Source: Elusimicrobia bacterium GWB2_63_22
GTDB taxonomy: Bacteria; Elusimicrobiota; Elusimicrobia; Elusimicrobiales; UBA9959
Length of the DNA stretch: 32,144 bases
Reading direction: 5' to 3'
NCBI GenBank assembly: GCA_001799735.1
Contig: MGUA01000029.1
Location: forward strand, 20,748 to 52,891
Shown here piece by piece: positions 16,331 to 23,221 of the stretch. Below the pieces are notes generated by a model. It did no database searches. It saw only the letters and a program-made list of their open reading frames with translations, and was not told where the DNA came from. Each line of letters opens with the position of its first letter. Within the stretch, counting starts at the first letter, position 1. Both the position numbers and the translations under genes were made by a program.

Positions 16331-17020
16331 ATGGCCGAACATCATAGAATACGCATCCCCGAGATCGCCGTCCTTAAATGGCGCAACATCGCCGAGCTGC
16401 TGGCCCAGGTGGCGGCGGTGTCGGCCGCGACGGTGAACATGGTGGAGGAAGACAATATCCGCATCATAGGCGTCAGCGCGGGCCCGGACAGGCCGTTCGA
16501 GCAGGACGACCTCATTAACACCAAGAACGGCCGCAAGACGTACTGCGCGGCCGTGATACAGGCGCGGGAAAAACTGATAGTTACCGACGCCAGGGCCAGC
16601 GAGTTCTGGAAGGAAAGCGAAGGGGCGAAGGCCGGCTACATCGCCTACGCGGGCGTGCCGATAGTCTACCCCGACGGGGACATCTTCGGCAGCATCTGTC
16701 TTTTTGACAAGAAGCCCAACACCTTCGAGGGCCCCGTCGTACGCCTGATGGAGGAATTCAGCGAGATCGTCACGGGCCACCTGTCCCTTATCACCAAGAA
16801 CACCCAGCTGGAGGACGCGCTGAAAGAGGTGCGGACCCTGCAGGGGCTCATCCCGATCTGCGCCAACTGCAAGAAGATCCGCGACGACAAAGGCTTCTGG
16901 CAGAAAGTGGAGGTGTACCTGGAGGAGCGCTCCAACGCGCGCTTCACCCACGGCCTCTGCGAGGACTGCATCCAGAAGTTGTACGGCAAGGAAAAGTGGT
17001 TTAAGGACAAGGATAAGTGA
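16331..17020 (+). CDS. GAF-domain protein with C-terminal CxxC-CxxC tail
   Basis: This cytoplasmic protein of 229 residues has a GAF domain (about residues 15-155, with GYIAYAGVPIVYPDGDIFGSICLFD) and a C-terminal tail that carries Cys177-x2-Cys180 (IPICANCKKIRDDKGFW) and Cys210-x2-Cys213 (HGLCEDCIQ). The tail motif is one I recognise from many bacterial signalling proteins, where it stands after PAS, GAF or receiver domains; it looks like a small zinc-binding module, but its function is not established. There is no kinase, cyclase or DNA-binding output. It starts eight bases after the regulator stop and its own stop overlaps the next gene as GTGA. It is probably an intracellular sensor or adaptor for the flanking kinases. 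Confidence 0.83.
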   Translation: MAEHHRIRIPEIAVLKWRNIAELLAQVAAVSAATVNMVEEDNIRIIGVSAGPDRPFEQDDLINTKNGRKTYCAAVIQAREKLIVTDARASEFWKESEGAKAGYIAYAGVPIVYPDGDIFGSICLFDKKPNTFEGPVVRLMEEFSEIVTGHLSLITKNTQLEDALKEVRTLQGLIPICANCKKIRDDKGFWQKVEVYLEERSNARFTHGLCEDCIQKLYGKEKWFKDKDK

Positions 17021-18426
17021 CAAGACTGCTGATAAAAGCCTCAATCATCCTCGCGGTCTCGGAAATGGCGGTCATGACGCTGCTGCCGTACTCCGGCGCC
17101 TGGGGCCACACGTACAGCTACCTCCTGGACCCTTTGCTGATGCTGCTCTTCGCCCTCGGGCCGCTCTACCTGCTGCTCAGGGGGGAAAGGACCAAGCTGG
17201 ACAAGCAGAACGCCCTGGACAGCAAGCTGCACGTGATCGTCAACGACCTGTGGAGCGCCTCCCTGCATACTCTTTCCGCCGAGAAACTCTTCGACCGGAT
17301 CCTGAGCGAAATACTGGACAATTCCCCTATCACGCTGCAGCGCAAGGGCGCCATCTTCCTCGTAGAGGACGGGGAACTGCGGCTTAAATCCAGCGCCGGC
17401 TTTTCGGACGAGCATAAGCGCCTTTGCGGGACCGTGCCTCCCGGCCGCTGCCTCTGCGGCACCGTTCTCCAGACGGGCGAGCCCGTCTATGCCGGAGAGG
17501 TGGAGGAAAGACACCACATCCGCCCGCCGGGCATCACCCCACACGGCCACTACTGCATGCCCATAAAATCGGGGGGGCAGGTCATCGGCGTGCTGAACCT
17601 GTACCTGGACCAGGGGCACCGGCGCGACGCGGCCGAGGAGAAGTTCCTGGCTTCCGTCTGCGCCATAACCGCCAGGATAATAGAGGGGAAAAAACTGGAG
17701 TCTTCTCTCTTCCAGATGCAGAAGATGCAGGCCCTCAACCGCTTCGCGGCCGGGATCTCGCATGATTTCAATAATATTCTCGGTGTGATAGGCGCCTATT
17801 GCAGCACCGCAGCCAAGGCGCTGCCCCCCGGCAGTTCCGCCGGCGGAGACATCTCCGAGATCTGCGTCGCGGTGGAGCGGGGGGCACGGCTCACCAAGCA
17901 GCTCCACTTATTCTCCAGGCAGGCCAGCGCCGAAGAGCAGGCGATAGACATAAACCCGCTGATCGACAACTCCGCGGATATTATCCGCCGCCTGGCAGGA
18001 GGAGCGGTCAAGGTGGAGCTCAAAACCGCCGGCAGCCCGCTGATGGTAAAGTGCAGCAGGAGCCAGCTGGAGCAGGTGCTTCTTAACCTGGCCGTCAACG
18101 CCAGGGACGCCATGCCAGGCGGGGGAACGCTCTCCGTTTCCGCTTCCCGCCAGGCGATCTGTTTCCCCAGCACACGGCAATGCCTGGACGCCGCCCTGAT
18201 AACAATGGCCGATACCGGGGAGGGAATGACGCAAGAGGTGAGGGAAAAGATCTTCGAACCGTTCTTTACCACGAAACCGGAGGGCAAAGGCAGCGGCCTC
18301 GGGCTGGCGATAGTGCACGGCATCGTGCGGCAGCACGGCGGAGAGATCGTAGTGCGCAGCGCGCCCGGCTCAGGCACGCGCTTCGACATCTACCTGCCGC
18401 TGCACCAGGCGTCAAACCCCGAATAG
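17017..18426 (+). CDS. Histidine kinase with two membrane helices and a GAF domain
   Basis: This 469-residue kinase begins with two hydrophobic helices (about 5-25 and 36-55) and a short loop, followed by a GAF domain (about 85-225) and a HisKA/HATPase core. His249 in ISHDFNNILG is the phosphorylation site, and the ATP site has [24 protein letters not shown] and GSGLGLAIVHGI. The GAF domain has three cysteines in LCGTVPPGRCLCGTV, a feature of some redox- or nitric-oxide-related GAF domains, so metal or redox sensing is possible. The start is GTG, overlapping the previous stop. No receiver gene follows; the Rcp1-like regulator upstream is its nearest partner. The 3' end overlaps the convergent mntP gene by 15 bases. 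Confidence 0.9.
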   Translation: MTRLLIKASIILAVSEMAVMTLLPYSGAWGHTYSYLLDPLLMLLFALGPLYLLLRGERTKLDKQNALDSKLHVIVNDLWSASLHTLSAEKLFDRILSEILDNSPITLQRKGAIFLVEDGELRLKSSAGFSDEHKRLCGTVPPGRCLCGTVLQTGEPVYAGEVEERHHIRPPGITPHGHYCMPIKSGGQVIGVLNLYLDQGHRRDAAEEKFLASVCAITARIIEGKKLESSLFQMQKMQALNRFAAGISHDFNNILGVIGAYCSTAAKALPPGSSAGGDISEICVAVERGARLTKQLHLFSRQASAEEQAIDINPLIDNSADIIRRLAGGAVKVELKTAGSPLMVKCSRSQLEQVLLNLAVNARDAMPGGGTLSVSASRQAICFPSTRQCLDAALITMADTGEGMTQEVREKIFEPFFTTKPEGKGSGLGLAIVHGIVRQHGGEIVVRSAPGSGTRFDIYLPLHQASNPE

Positions 18427-18993
18427 CCCGAGGTGCCCGAGCAGGATCTTGAGACCTATGGCGATGAGGATGAACCCGCCGGCGGCTTCCATTTTATGTT
18501 CGAAGAAATGGCCGCCGGCGGAGCCTATTTTAACCCCGGCCACGGACATCAGGAAGGTGACCACGCCGATGACCAGCACCGGCCCGATTATTGAAAGCTG
18601 CAGCAGGGAGAAAGTGAGCCCCACGGCCAGGGCGTCTATGCTGGTGGCTATGGCCAGCACGGTAAGGGTGCCGGTGTCGAACGGGCAGGTCTTGGGCCCG
18701 CCGCACTCCTCCTCCTCTTTGATCTTGAAAGCCTCGTAGATCATCTTGCCGCCGACGGCCAGGAGCAGGCCGAAAGCTATCCAGTGGTCCCAGCCCGAGA
18801 TGAAATCTTTCATGCTCAGGCCCGCGGCCCAGCCTACCACCGGCATCAGCGCCTGGAAGCCGCCGAAGAAAAGCGCCATCTTCAGCGCGTTCGGCAGGTG
18901 GAGGCGCTTCATGGTGGCGCCGCTGGCCAGCGCGACGGCGAAAGCGTCCATGGAAAGCCCGAGGGCGATAAGGAGTATTTCGAGGATAGCCAT
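18412..18993 (-). CDS. mntP: Manganese efflux pump MntP (DUF204 family)
   Basis: This six-helix membrane protein of 193 residues exports manganese. Two copies of the family motif face each other in the repeat-type fold: LSMDAFAVALASG near residue 15 and ATSIDALAVGLTFS near residue 110, both with the acidic residue used for metal transport. Between them is a cytoplasmic loop rich in Glu and Cys (KEEEECGGPKTC). The ATG at 18993 (MAILEILLIALG) is chosen because it opens the first helix and lies just after a -10 element; in-frame codons up to 19056 read through the promoter. There is no room for a Mn riboswitch upstream. The gene is convergent with the sensory operon. Confidence 0.93.
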   Translation of the reverse strand: MAILEILLIALGLSMDAFAVALASGATMKRLHLPNALKMALFFGGFQALMPVVGWAAGLSMKDFISGWDHWIAFGLLLAVGGKMIYEAFKIKEEEECGGPKTCPFDTGTLTVLAIATSIDALAVGLTFSLLQLSIIGPVLVIGVVTFLMSVAGVKIGSAGGHFFEHKMEAAGGFILIAIGLKILLGHLGLFGV

Positions 18994-18999
18994 GGAGAA

Positions 19000-19008
19000 A
19001 TTATACCA
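19000..19008 (-). promoter_or_regulatory. Extended -10 promoter for mntP
   Basis: On the minus strand the sequence TGGTATAAT (19008 to 19000) is a perfect extended -10 element. It ends six bases before the mntP ATG, so the start point would fall at the ATG, giving a leaderless message. No -35 match is seen, which is acceptable for an extended -10 promoter. Confidence 0.55.
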
Positions 19009-19010
19009 AC

Positions 19011-19040
19011 TTGAACCGGCCGGCGCCCTTTTAATATAGT
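19011..19040 (+). promoter_or_regulatory. Promoter for the TIGR03546/TIGR03545-like pair
   Basis: TTGAAC (19011-19016) and TATAGT (19035-19040) are spaced by 18 bases. The -10 ends six bases before the ATG at 19047, again predicting a leaderless transcript; no Shine-Dalgarno sequence is present. This promoter and the divergent mntP promoter lie back to back within 54 bases. Confidence 0.55.
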
Positions 19041-19046
19041 GATAAT

Positions 19047-19559
19047 ATGAACCCAATAGCCATAATCCGACAGTTCTTCCAGGGCCTGACGGCCGAGACC
19101 ACCCCGGGCCAGATAGGCGCCGGCATCACGCTGGGTTTCCTGATAGGCCTGATGCCAAAAGCCACGCTCACGGCGCAGCTGCTGATAGTCCTCATGATGG
19201 CCACCCGCGTCAATATCCCCATGGCCATACTCACCGTCCTCGCCGTCAGCCTGGCCAACCCGCTGCTCGACAAGGTCAGCGACCCTATCGGCTACGCGCT
19301 GCTCACCAGTTCGGCGCTGCGCCCGCTCTGGACGAAACTTTACAACATGCCCATAATGCCGTGGACCGGGTTCAACAACACTGTGGTCCCCGGCGGCCTG
19401 GTGCTGGGGACCCTGCTGGCCGCGCCGGTATATTTCGCCGGGCGCCGCTTCGGGGTGTTCTACAACGATAAATTCCGCGCGCGGGTGATGAATTCAAAGG
19501 TGGTAAAAGGCCTGAAGGCCTCGTGGCTGCTGGACTGGTACTTCAAGGGGGAGGTGTAA
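19047..19559 (+). CDS. TIGR03546/DUF2062-like membrane protein
   Basis: This 170-residue protein has a short amphipathic start (NPIAIIRQFFQGL), then a Gly-rich hydrophobic stretch (GAGITLGFLIGLMPKATLTAQLLIVLM) like DUF2062 proteins and a second hydrophobic region (VPGGLVLGTLLAAPVYF). It is followed after one base by a large TIGR03545-like gene. TIGR03546 and TIGR03545 are known as a paired, uncharacterised two-gene unit in bacteria with outer membranes, and this arrangement matches. Function is unknown; an envelope role is likely. Confidence 0.8.
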   Translation: MNPIAIIRQFFQGLTAETTPGQIGAGITLGFLIGLMPKATLTAQLLIVLMMATRVNIPMAILTVLAVSLANPLLDKVSDPIGYALLTSSALRPLWTKLYNMPIMPWTGFNNTVVPGGLVLGTLLAAPVYFAGRRFGVFYNDKFRARVMNSKVVKGLKASWLLDWYFKGEV

Positions 19560-19560
19560 T

Positions 19561-21318
19561 ATGCGCTGGTCCTACGTCGCGCCCCGCCTGGCCCTGCTGG
19601 TACTGCTCTGGGCTTTCTTTTTCTTCGCCTTCGACCCGCTGCTGAAGTGGGGCCTTATAAAAGGAATAGAGAAAGGCGCCAAAGCCAAGGCCGAGATCGC
19701 CTCCCTGGAGACGAGCTTTCTCCACCCCTCGCTCAGGATAACCGGGCTTGCGGTCGCCGACTCCGGCAGCGAATACAGCAACCTGCTGGAATTCTCGGAG
19801 CTTTCCTTCGCGGCGGAGGGCGCGCCGCTGCTGGAGAAGAAGTTGGTGGTGGACGCGGCCTCCCTGAAAGGCCTGCGCTTCGGCACCCCGCGCAAGACCT
19901 CCGGCAGGCTGGCGTTCGTTAAAGAGGAGTCTTCGGAGCTGGTAGAGTCGATGAAGGCCGAATCCACGGGCTTCGCGCTGGACCGCGCCTCGGAGGCCAA
20001 GGCGGACCTCTCCGCCGACTATAAGGTGGACCCCGCCGGGCTGGAATCCGTAAAGCTGGCCCGGCAGATGGAGGAGACCTACCAGAAAGATTACGCGGAC
20101 ATCTCCGCGCGCTTCGACGCGAAGAAATACCAGGACGGGCTCGACGCGCTGAAGGCCCGCTACGAGAAGGCCAAAGGCGAGAAGAACCCGCTGAAGCAGG
20201 CCAAAGAGTACGCCGGGATAGCCAAGGAAGTCAAAGCGCTCACCGCCGATTTCAAGAAGGACAAGGAGGAGGCGGAGGCCGCGCTCGCAGCGGCCGGGGA
20301 CGCCTTCAAAGCGGTGGAGGACGCCCGCGCCAGGGATATGGCGGCGCTGATGGCGAAGATGAAGCTGCCGTCGCTGGACACGCAGTCCATCGCCCGGATG
20401 CTCGCCGGCCCGGTGATAGCCGAAAAGACCGCCCTGGCCATGAAATGGATGGGCATAGCCAAGAAGTACATGCCGGCCAACACCAAGGGCGTACTTAAGA
20501 ACGAGGCCAGGCGCGGCCGCGAAGTTCATTTCCCTAAAGAAAAGACCTACCCGACGTTACTGGTCCGGCGGCTGGAGCTGACCGGCGAGCTCGGGCTTGA
20601 AGACCCGCTCGGCTACAGCGGCACGGTAGAAGGCCTGACCACCCAGCCGCAGGTGTACGGCCGTCCGACGGTGGCCGCCATAAAGGGCGCCAAGGGCGCC
20701 CGCAGGCTGGACTTCTCCGCCTCCCTGGACGCCACCGGCGATATCATAAAAACGGCCTCCCGGCTTTCCTATACGGGCATGCCGGTCAAAGAACTGCGGC
20801 TCGGTTCGCCGGCCTCCTTCATGGTGGACATCACCGGCGGGACCGGCGCCCTGGAGGCGACGCTCGCCACCGAAGGGGAGAAGATAGCCGGCAAAGCCGC
20901 GGCGCGCCTGGCCGGGGCCTCCTTCAAGCCCCGGGCGGAAAACATAAAGGCCGCCCCGCTGCGCTCCGCCGTAGAATCCTCTTTCGCCGGGCTTTCGTCC
21001 GCCGTCATAGGCGCGGATATCTCCGGCACGGTCTCCAGCCCCCGGCTGGCCGTCAACACGGACCTGGCCAACGCCCTGTCGAAGGCCTTCACCGGGGCGA
21101 TGGGCGCCGAAGTGAAGAAAGCGCAGGAGGCGGCCAAGGCTAAGGTAGACGAGGCGCTGAAACCTCACCGCGCCAGGCTCGAAGGGCTGGCCGCGGAAAA
21201 GCAGGCGGAATTGGGCGAAAAGCTGAAGGACGCCGAAGCGGGCGTCGCCGGCAAAGCCGAGAAACTGCTAAAGGACCTCGTCCCCGGCAAAGCAAAGCTG
21301 CCCAAGTTCAAGCTCTGA
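19561..21318 (+). CDS. TIGR03545-like envelope protein with long coiled coil
   Basis: This protein of 585 residues has an N-terminal membrane anchor (about 8-28, LALLVLLWAFFFFAF), a domain resembling AsmA-type proteins (IASLETSFLHPSLRITGLAV), a long charged helical segment (about 150-270) rich in Lys, Glu and Ala and likely a coiled coil, a beta-rich region (about 320-480) and a second Ala-Lys-Glu helix at the end. This fits the TIGR03545 family, found in bacteria with outer membranes as the partner of the gene before it. The anchor plus long helices suggest a protein spanning the periplasm. No enzyme motif is visible. A strong terminator follows 29 bases after the stop. Confidence 0.8.
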   Translation: MRWSYVAPRLALLVLLWAFFFFAFDPLLKWGLIKGIEKGAKAKAEIASLETSFLHPSLRITGLAVADSGSEYSNLLEFSELSFAAEGAPLLEKKLVVDAASLKGLRFGTPRKTSGRLAFVKEESSELVESMKAESTGFALDRASEAKADLSADYKVDPAGLESVKLARQMEETYQKDYADISARFDAKKYQDGLDALKARYEKAKGEKNPLKQAKEYAGIAKEVKALTADFKKDKEEAEAALAAAGDAFKAVEDARARDMAALMAKMKLPSLDTQSIARMLAGPVIAEKTALAMKWMGIAKKYMPANTKGVLKNEARRGREVHFPKEKTYPTLLVRRLELTGELGLEDPLGYSGTVEGLTTQPQVYGRPTVAAIKGAKGARRLDFSASLDATGDIIKTASRLSYTGMPVKELRLGSPASFMVDITGGTGALEATLATEGEKIAGKAAARLAGASFKPRAENIKAAPLRSAVESSFAGLSSAVIGADISGTVSSPRLAVNTDLANALSKAFTGAMGAEVKKAQEAAKAKVDEALKPHRARLEGLAAEKQAELGEKLKDAEAGVAGKAEKLLKDLVPGKAKLPKFKL

Positions 21319-21346
21319 ACCCTGGCTATAAATAAGAATACAGACT

Positions 21347-21382
21347 TAAGCGGTCCCCTGGAGAGGGGGCCGCTTATTTTTT
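21347..21382 (+). terminator. Rho-independent terminator after the TIGR03545-like gene
   Basis: A 12-base-pair stem (AAGCGGTCCCCT paired with AGGGGGCCGCTT, one G-U pair, extendable by a T-A pair) has a four-base GGAG loop and is followed by six T residues. It ends the 19047-21318 transcript and insulates the hydrogenase control region downstream. Confidence 0.9.
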
Positions 21383-21551
21383 CGGCCAGCAAGCGGGCCG
21401 GGCGGGGGGAGCTGCCTCCGCGTCAGGGAACCGAGGCGATAACGGGGCCGTAACGCTCCATAACGCTGCCCTTTCCGGGTTGTCCCGCCTGTGTGTAACG
21501 CGGCATTAACGATGCCGCTCCGTCGTAAATTCACAGCACAGAAAATAGGTA

Positions 21552-21580
21552 TTGACAAAACAGGAACGATGACGTATACT
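21552..21580 (+). promoter_or_regulatory. Strong promoter of the [FeFe]-hydrogenase operon
   Basis: TTGACA (21552-21557) and TATACT (21575-21580) are spaced by exactly 17 bases: a perfect -35 and a five-of-six -10. Transcription would begin near 21587, giving an 86-nt leader before the response-regulator ATG at 21673, which has a GGAGG ribosome site. This is the best promoter in the window. Confidence 0.85.
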
Positions 21581-21592
21581 ATTTTTGTAGTC

Positions 21593-21612
21593 AACGTTAC
21601 CGAATTAACGTT
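21593..21612. promoter_or_regulatory. Palindromic operator, Rex-like geometry
   Basis: AACGTTA and TAACGTT form a 7-6-7 inverted repeat starting about six bases after the predicted start point. A Rex operator of the form TTGTTAA-N4-TTAACAA contains TGTTA-N6-TAACA; this site contains CGTTA-N6-TAACG, the same spacing with one changed base per half. An overlapping perfect 12-base palindrome (ATTAACGTTAAT) lies at 21604-21615. Because rex is the second gene of the operon, autoregulation by Rex is the leading reading. A response regulator is the alternative. Confidence 0.5.
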
Positions 21613-21672
21613 AATAAATAACGATAAAGCAGGTAGCGTTACGTTTCAAACGATGAGCGACCGGAGGAAAGT

Positions 21673-22089
21673 ATGGCTAAAATAATCTGCATAGACGACG
21701 ACAAGGACATCCTTGACACCTGCGAAGTGGTGCTGCAGGGCAAGGGCCACACCGTTGTGACGGCGATCAACGGCCAGGAGGGCTTCGAGAAAGCCTCCAA
21801 AATGAACCCCGACCTGATAATCCTGGACGTCATGATGGACAACTCCACGGAAGGCTTCCAGACCGCCCAGAAGTTCCGCCGCACCGAGCTGCTTAAATTC
21901 GTCCCGATCATGATGCTCACCTCGGTCAACGAGACCTCGCCCCAGAAGTTCGGCGCCAAGGACGGGGAATTCCTGCCCGTGGACGCCTTCATGGAGAAGC
22001 CGATAAAACCCAAGGAGTTCCTGGCCAAGGTCGCCGAGCTGCTCGCCCTTAAGAAAGACCAGGTCAACGTAGAAGGCCGCACCAAATAA
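21673..22089 (+). CDS. Single-domain response regulator, first gene of the hydrogenase operon
   Basis: This 138-residue protein is a lone receiver domain. Acidic residues in ICIDDDKD, the phospho-acceptor Asp52 in LIILDVMMDN, and Thr/Ser and Lys in MLTSVNE and MEKPIK are all present. The stretch after Asp52 (VMMDNSTEGF) closely resembles that in the second lone receiver of this operon (LMMENPDSGF at 29160-29570), so the two belong to one subfamily. It has no DNA-binding domain. The start is supported by GGAGG nine bases before the ATG. The H-cluster-domain kinase downstream is a likely phosphate donor. It lies eight bases before rex. Confidence 0.93.
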   Translation: MAKIICIDDDKDILDTCEVVLQGKGHTVVTAINGQEGFEKASKMNPDLIILDVMMDNSTEGFQTAQKFRRTELLKFVPIMMLTSVNETSPQKFGAKDGEFLPVDAFMEKPIKPKEFLAKVAELLALKKDQVNVEGRTK

Positions 22090-22097
22090 GGAGAGTT

Positions 22098-22739
22098 ATG
22101 ACCAGGATTCCACAGCGCACCGTAGAGAGATTCTTCCGCTACTGCCAGTTCCTGCACACCAGGCTTGAGGCCGGCTCGGAGTTCGTCTTCTCGCACGAGC
22201 TGGCCGGAGCGGTAGGCGTCTCTCCCGAGCAGGTCCGCCGCGACCTGATGAACTTCCGCCTCAAGGGCACCCCTCAGCGGGGCTACCCCATAAAGGAGTT
22301 CATGGGAGAGCTGTACTCGCACCTGGAATCCGGCTCGCTGACCAAGATGGTGCTGGTGGGGGTGGGCAACCTCGGAAAGGCCATACTTTCCTACTTCCTC
22401 AAGCGCAGACCCAACCTCTGCATCGTGGCCGCCTTCGACCTAGACCCGGAAAAAGTAGACCGGGTCTATTCGGGCTGCCGGGTACACCATATCGGCCAGC
22501 TGGAAAGGACCGTCTCGCGGGAAAAGGCCACGGTGGGCATCATCACGGTGCCCGCCTCCGCCGCGCAGGAGGCGGCCGACATGCTGGTGCGCGCGGGCGT
22601 GCGGGCGATAGTAAACCTGGCCCCGGCGCAGCTCAAGCTGCCGCCCGGGGTCTTCCTGGACCAGATAGACATCACTCTCTCCATAGAGAAAGCGGCATAT
22701 TTCGCCCGCAAGAATTCAATCAAGGAGCAACTTCGATGA
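22098..22739 (+). CDS. rex: Redox-sensing transcriptional repressor Rex
   Basis: This 213-residue protein has the Rex layout: an N-terminal winged-helix domain (about 1-75) with SHELAGAVGVSPEQVRRDLMNF, and a Rossmann NAD(H)-binding domain with VLVGVGNLGKAILSYF and AAFDLDPEKV, followed by TVPASAAQEAADMLVRAGVRAIVNLAP. Rex binds DNA when NADH/NAD+ is low and releases it when NADH is high, so it often controls fermentative and hydrogenase genes. Its location between a response regulator and hydC in the operon, behind a Rex-geometry palindrome, supports local control and autoregulation. Good ribosome site AAGGAG. The stop overlaps hydC as ATGA. Confidence 0.95.
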   Translation: MTRIPQRTVERFFRYCQFLHTRLEAGSEFVFSHELAGAVGVSPEQVRRDLMNFRLKGTPQRGYPIKEFMGELYSHLESGSLTKMVLVGVGNLGKAILSYFLKRRPNLCIVAAFDLDPEKVDRVYSGCRVHHIGQLERTVSREKATVGIITVPASAAQEAADMLVRAGVRAIVNLAPAQLKLPPGVFLDQIDITLSIEKAAYFARKNSIKEQLR

Positions 22740-23221
22740 GCGTACCCAGCAAAGTGGGGAAAGTCCTTGAAAGCCACAGCTTCGCCAAGCGCGACAAGCT
22801 GATCCCGATCCTGCAGGAAGTGCAGGCCGCCGACGGCTATATTTCCAAGCAGGCCGTCCTTAAGGTGGCGGCCCATCTCAACATCCCCGCCAGCAAGGTC
22901 TACGGCGTGGCGACTTTCTATAACCAGTTCCGGTTCAAGCCGGTGGGCCGGTACCACATCATGATCTGCCGCGGCACCGCCTGCCACGTAAAAGGCTCGG
23001 CCGGCGTGCTGAAGATGTGCGAGGAAGTGCTCGGCATAAAGGCCGGCGACACCACCCGCGACGGCCTGTTCAGCATAGAGACCGTCGCCTGCATAGGCGC
23101 CTGCGGCCTGGCCCCCGTCATCAGCATCAACGGCGAGTTCCACGCCAAGATCACCTCGGACAAGCTCCGCAAACTCGTGCAAGACATCAGGAAAACGGAG
23201 GCGCAAAATGCCGCAAAATAG
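22736..23221 (+). CDS. hydC: NADH-dependent [FeFe]-hydrogenase subunit HydC (NuoE-like)
   Basis: This 161-residue protein is the thioredoxin-fold [2Fe-2S] subunit of trimeric HydABC enzymes, like NuoE of complex I. The N-terminal helical part (LIPILQEVQAADGYISKQAV) and ATFYNQF motif are typical. Cluster ligands are in CRGTAC (Cys-x4-Cys) and CIGAC (Cys-x3-Cys). It passes electrons between NADH-linked HydB and other clusters in the cytoplasm. Its ATG overlaps the rex stop by four bases and its own end overlaps hydB by 14. Confidence 0.94.
   Translation: MSVPSKVGKVLESHSFAKRDKLIPILQEVQAADGYISKQAVLKVAAHLNIPASKVYGVATFYNQFRFKPVGRYHIMICRGTACHVKGSAGVLKMCEEVLGIKAGDTTRDGLFSIETVACIGACGLAPVISINGEFHAKITSDKLRKLVQDIRKTEAQNAAK

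Larger units (their letters stand above)
21440..21641. promoter_or_regulatory. Array of TAACG/CGTTA sites in the hydrogenase control region
   Basis: The 354-base gap 21319-21672 holds a terminator, this array, a promoter and a palindrome. TAACG occurs on the plus strand at 21440, 21451, 21461, 21496, 21507, 21606 and 21619, and on the minus strand (CGTTA) at 21595, 21609 and 21637: ten copies in 202 bases, where about 0.4 would be expected by chance in even-composition DNA. The upstream copies are direct repeats 10 or 11 bases apart (21440/21451/21461 and 21496/21507), so they lie on one face of the helix, as for tandem sites of an activator. The copies after the start point are inverted, as for a repressor. 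No protein is proven to bind. Confidence 0.6.

Noticed and set aside
18994-19046. Manganese riboswitch (yybP-ykoY type) ahead of mntP
   Set aside because: Only 53 bases separate mntP from the divergent gene and the promoter sits directly before the start codon, leaving no room for the RNA.
21491-21685. Short open frame across the hydrogenase promoter and leader
   Set aside because: It runs through the -35, -10 and operator and ends inside the response-regulator gene. The composition matches non-coding AT-rich DNA and the downstream gene has the better start and ribosome site.
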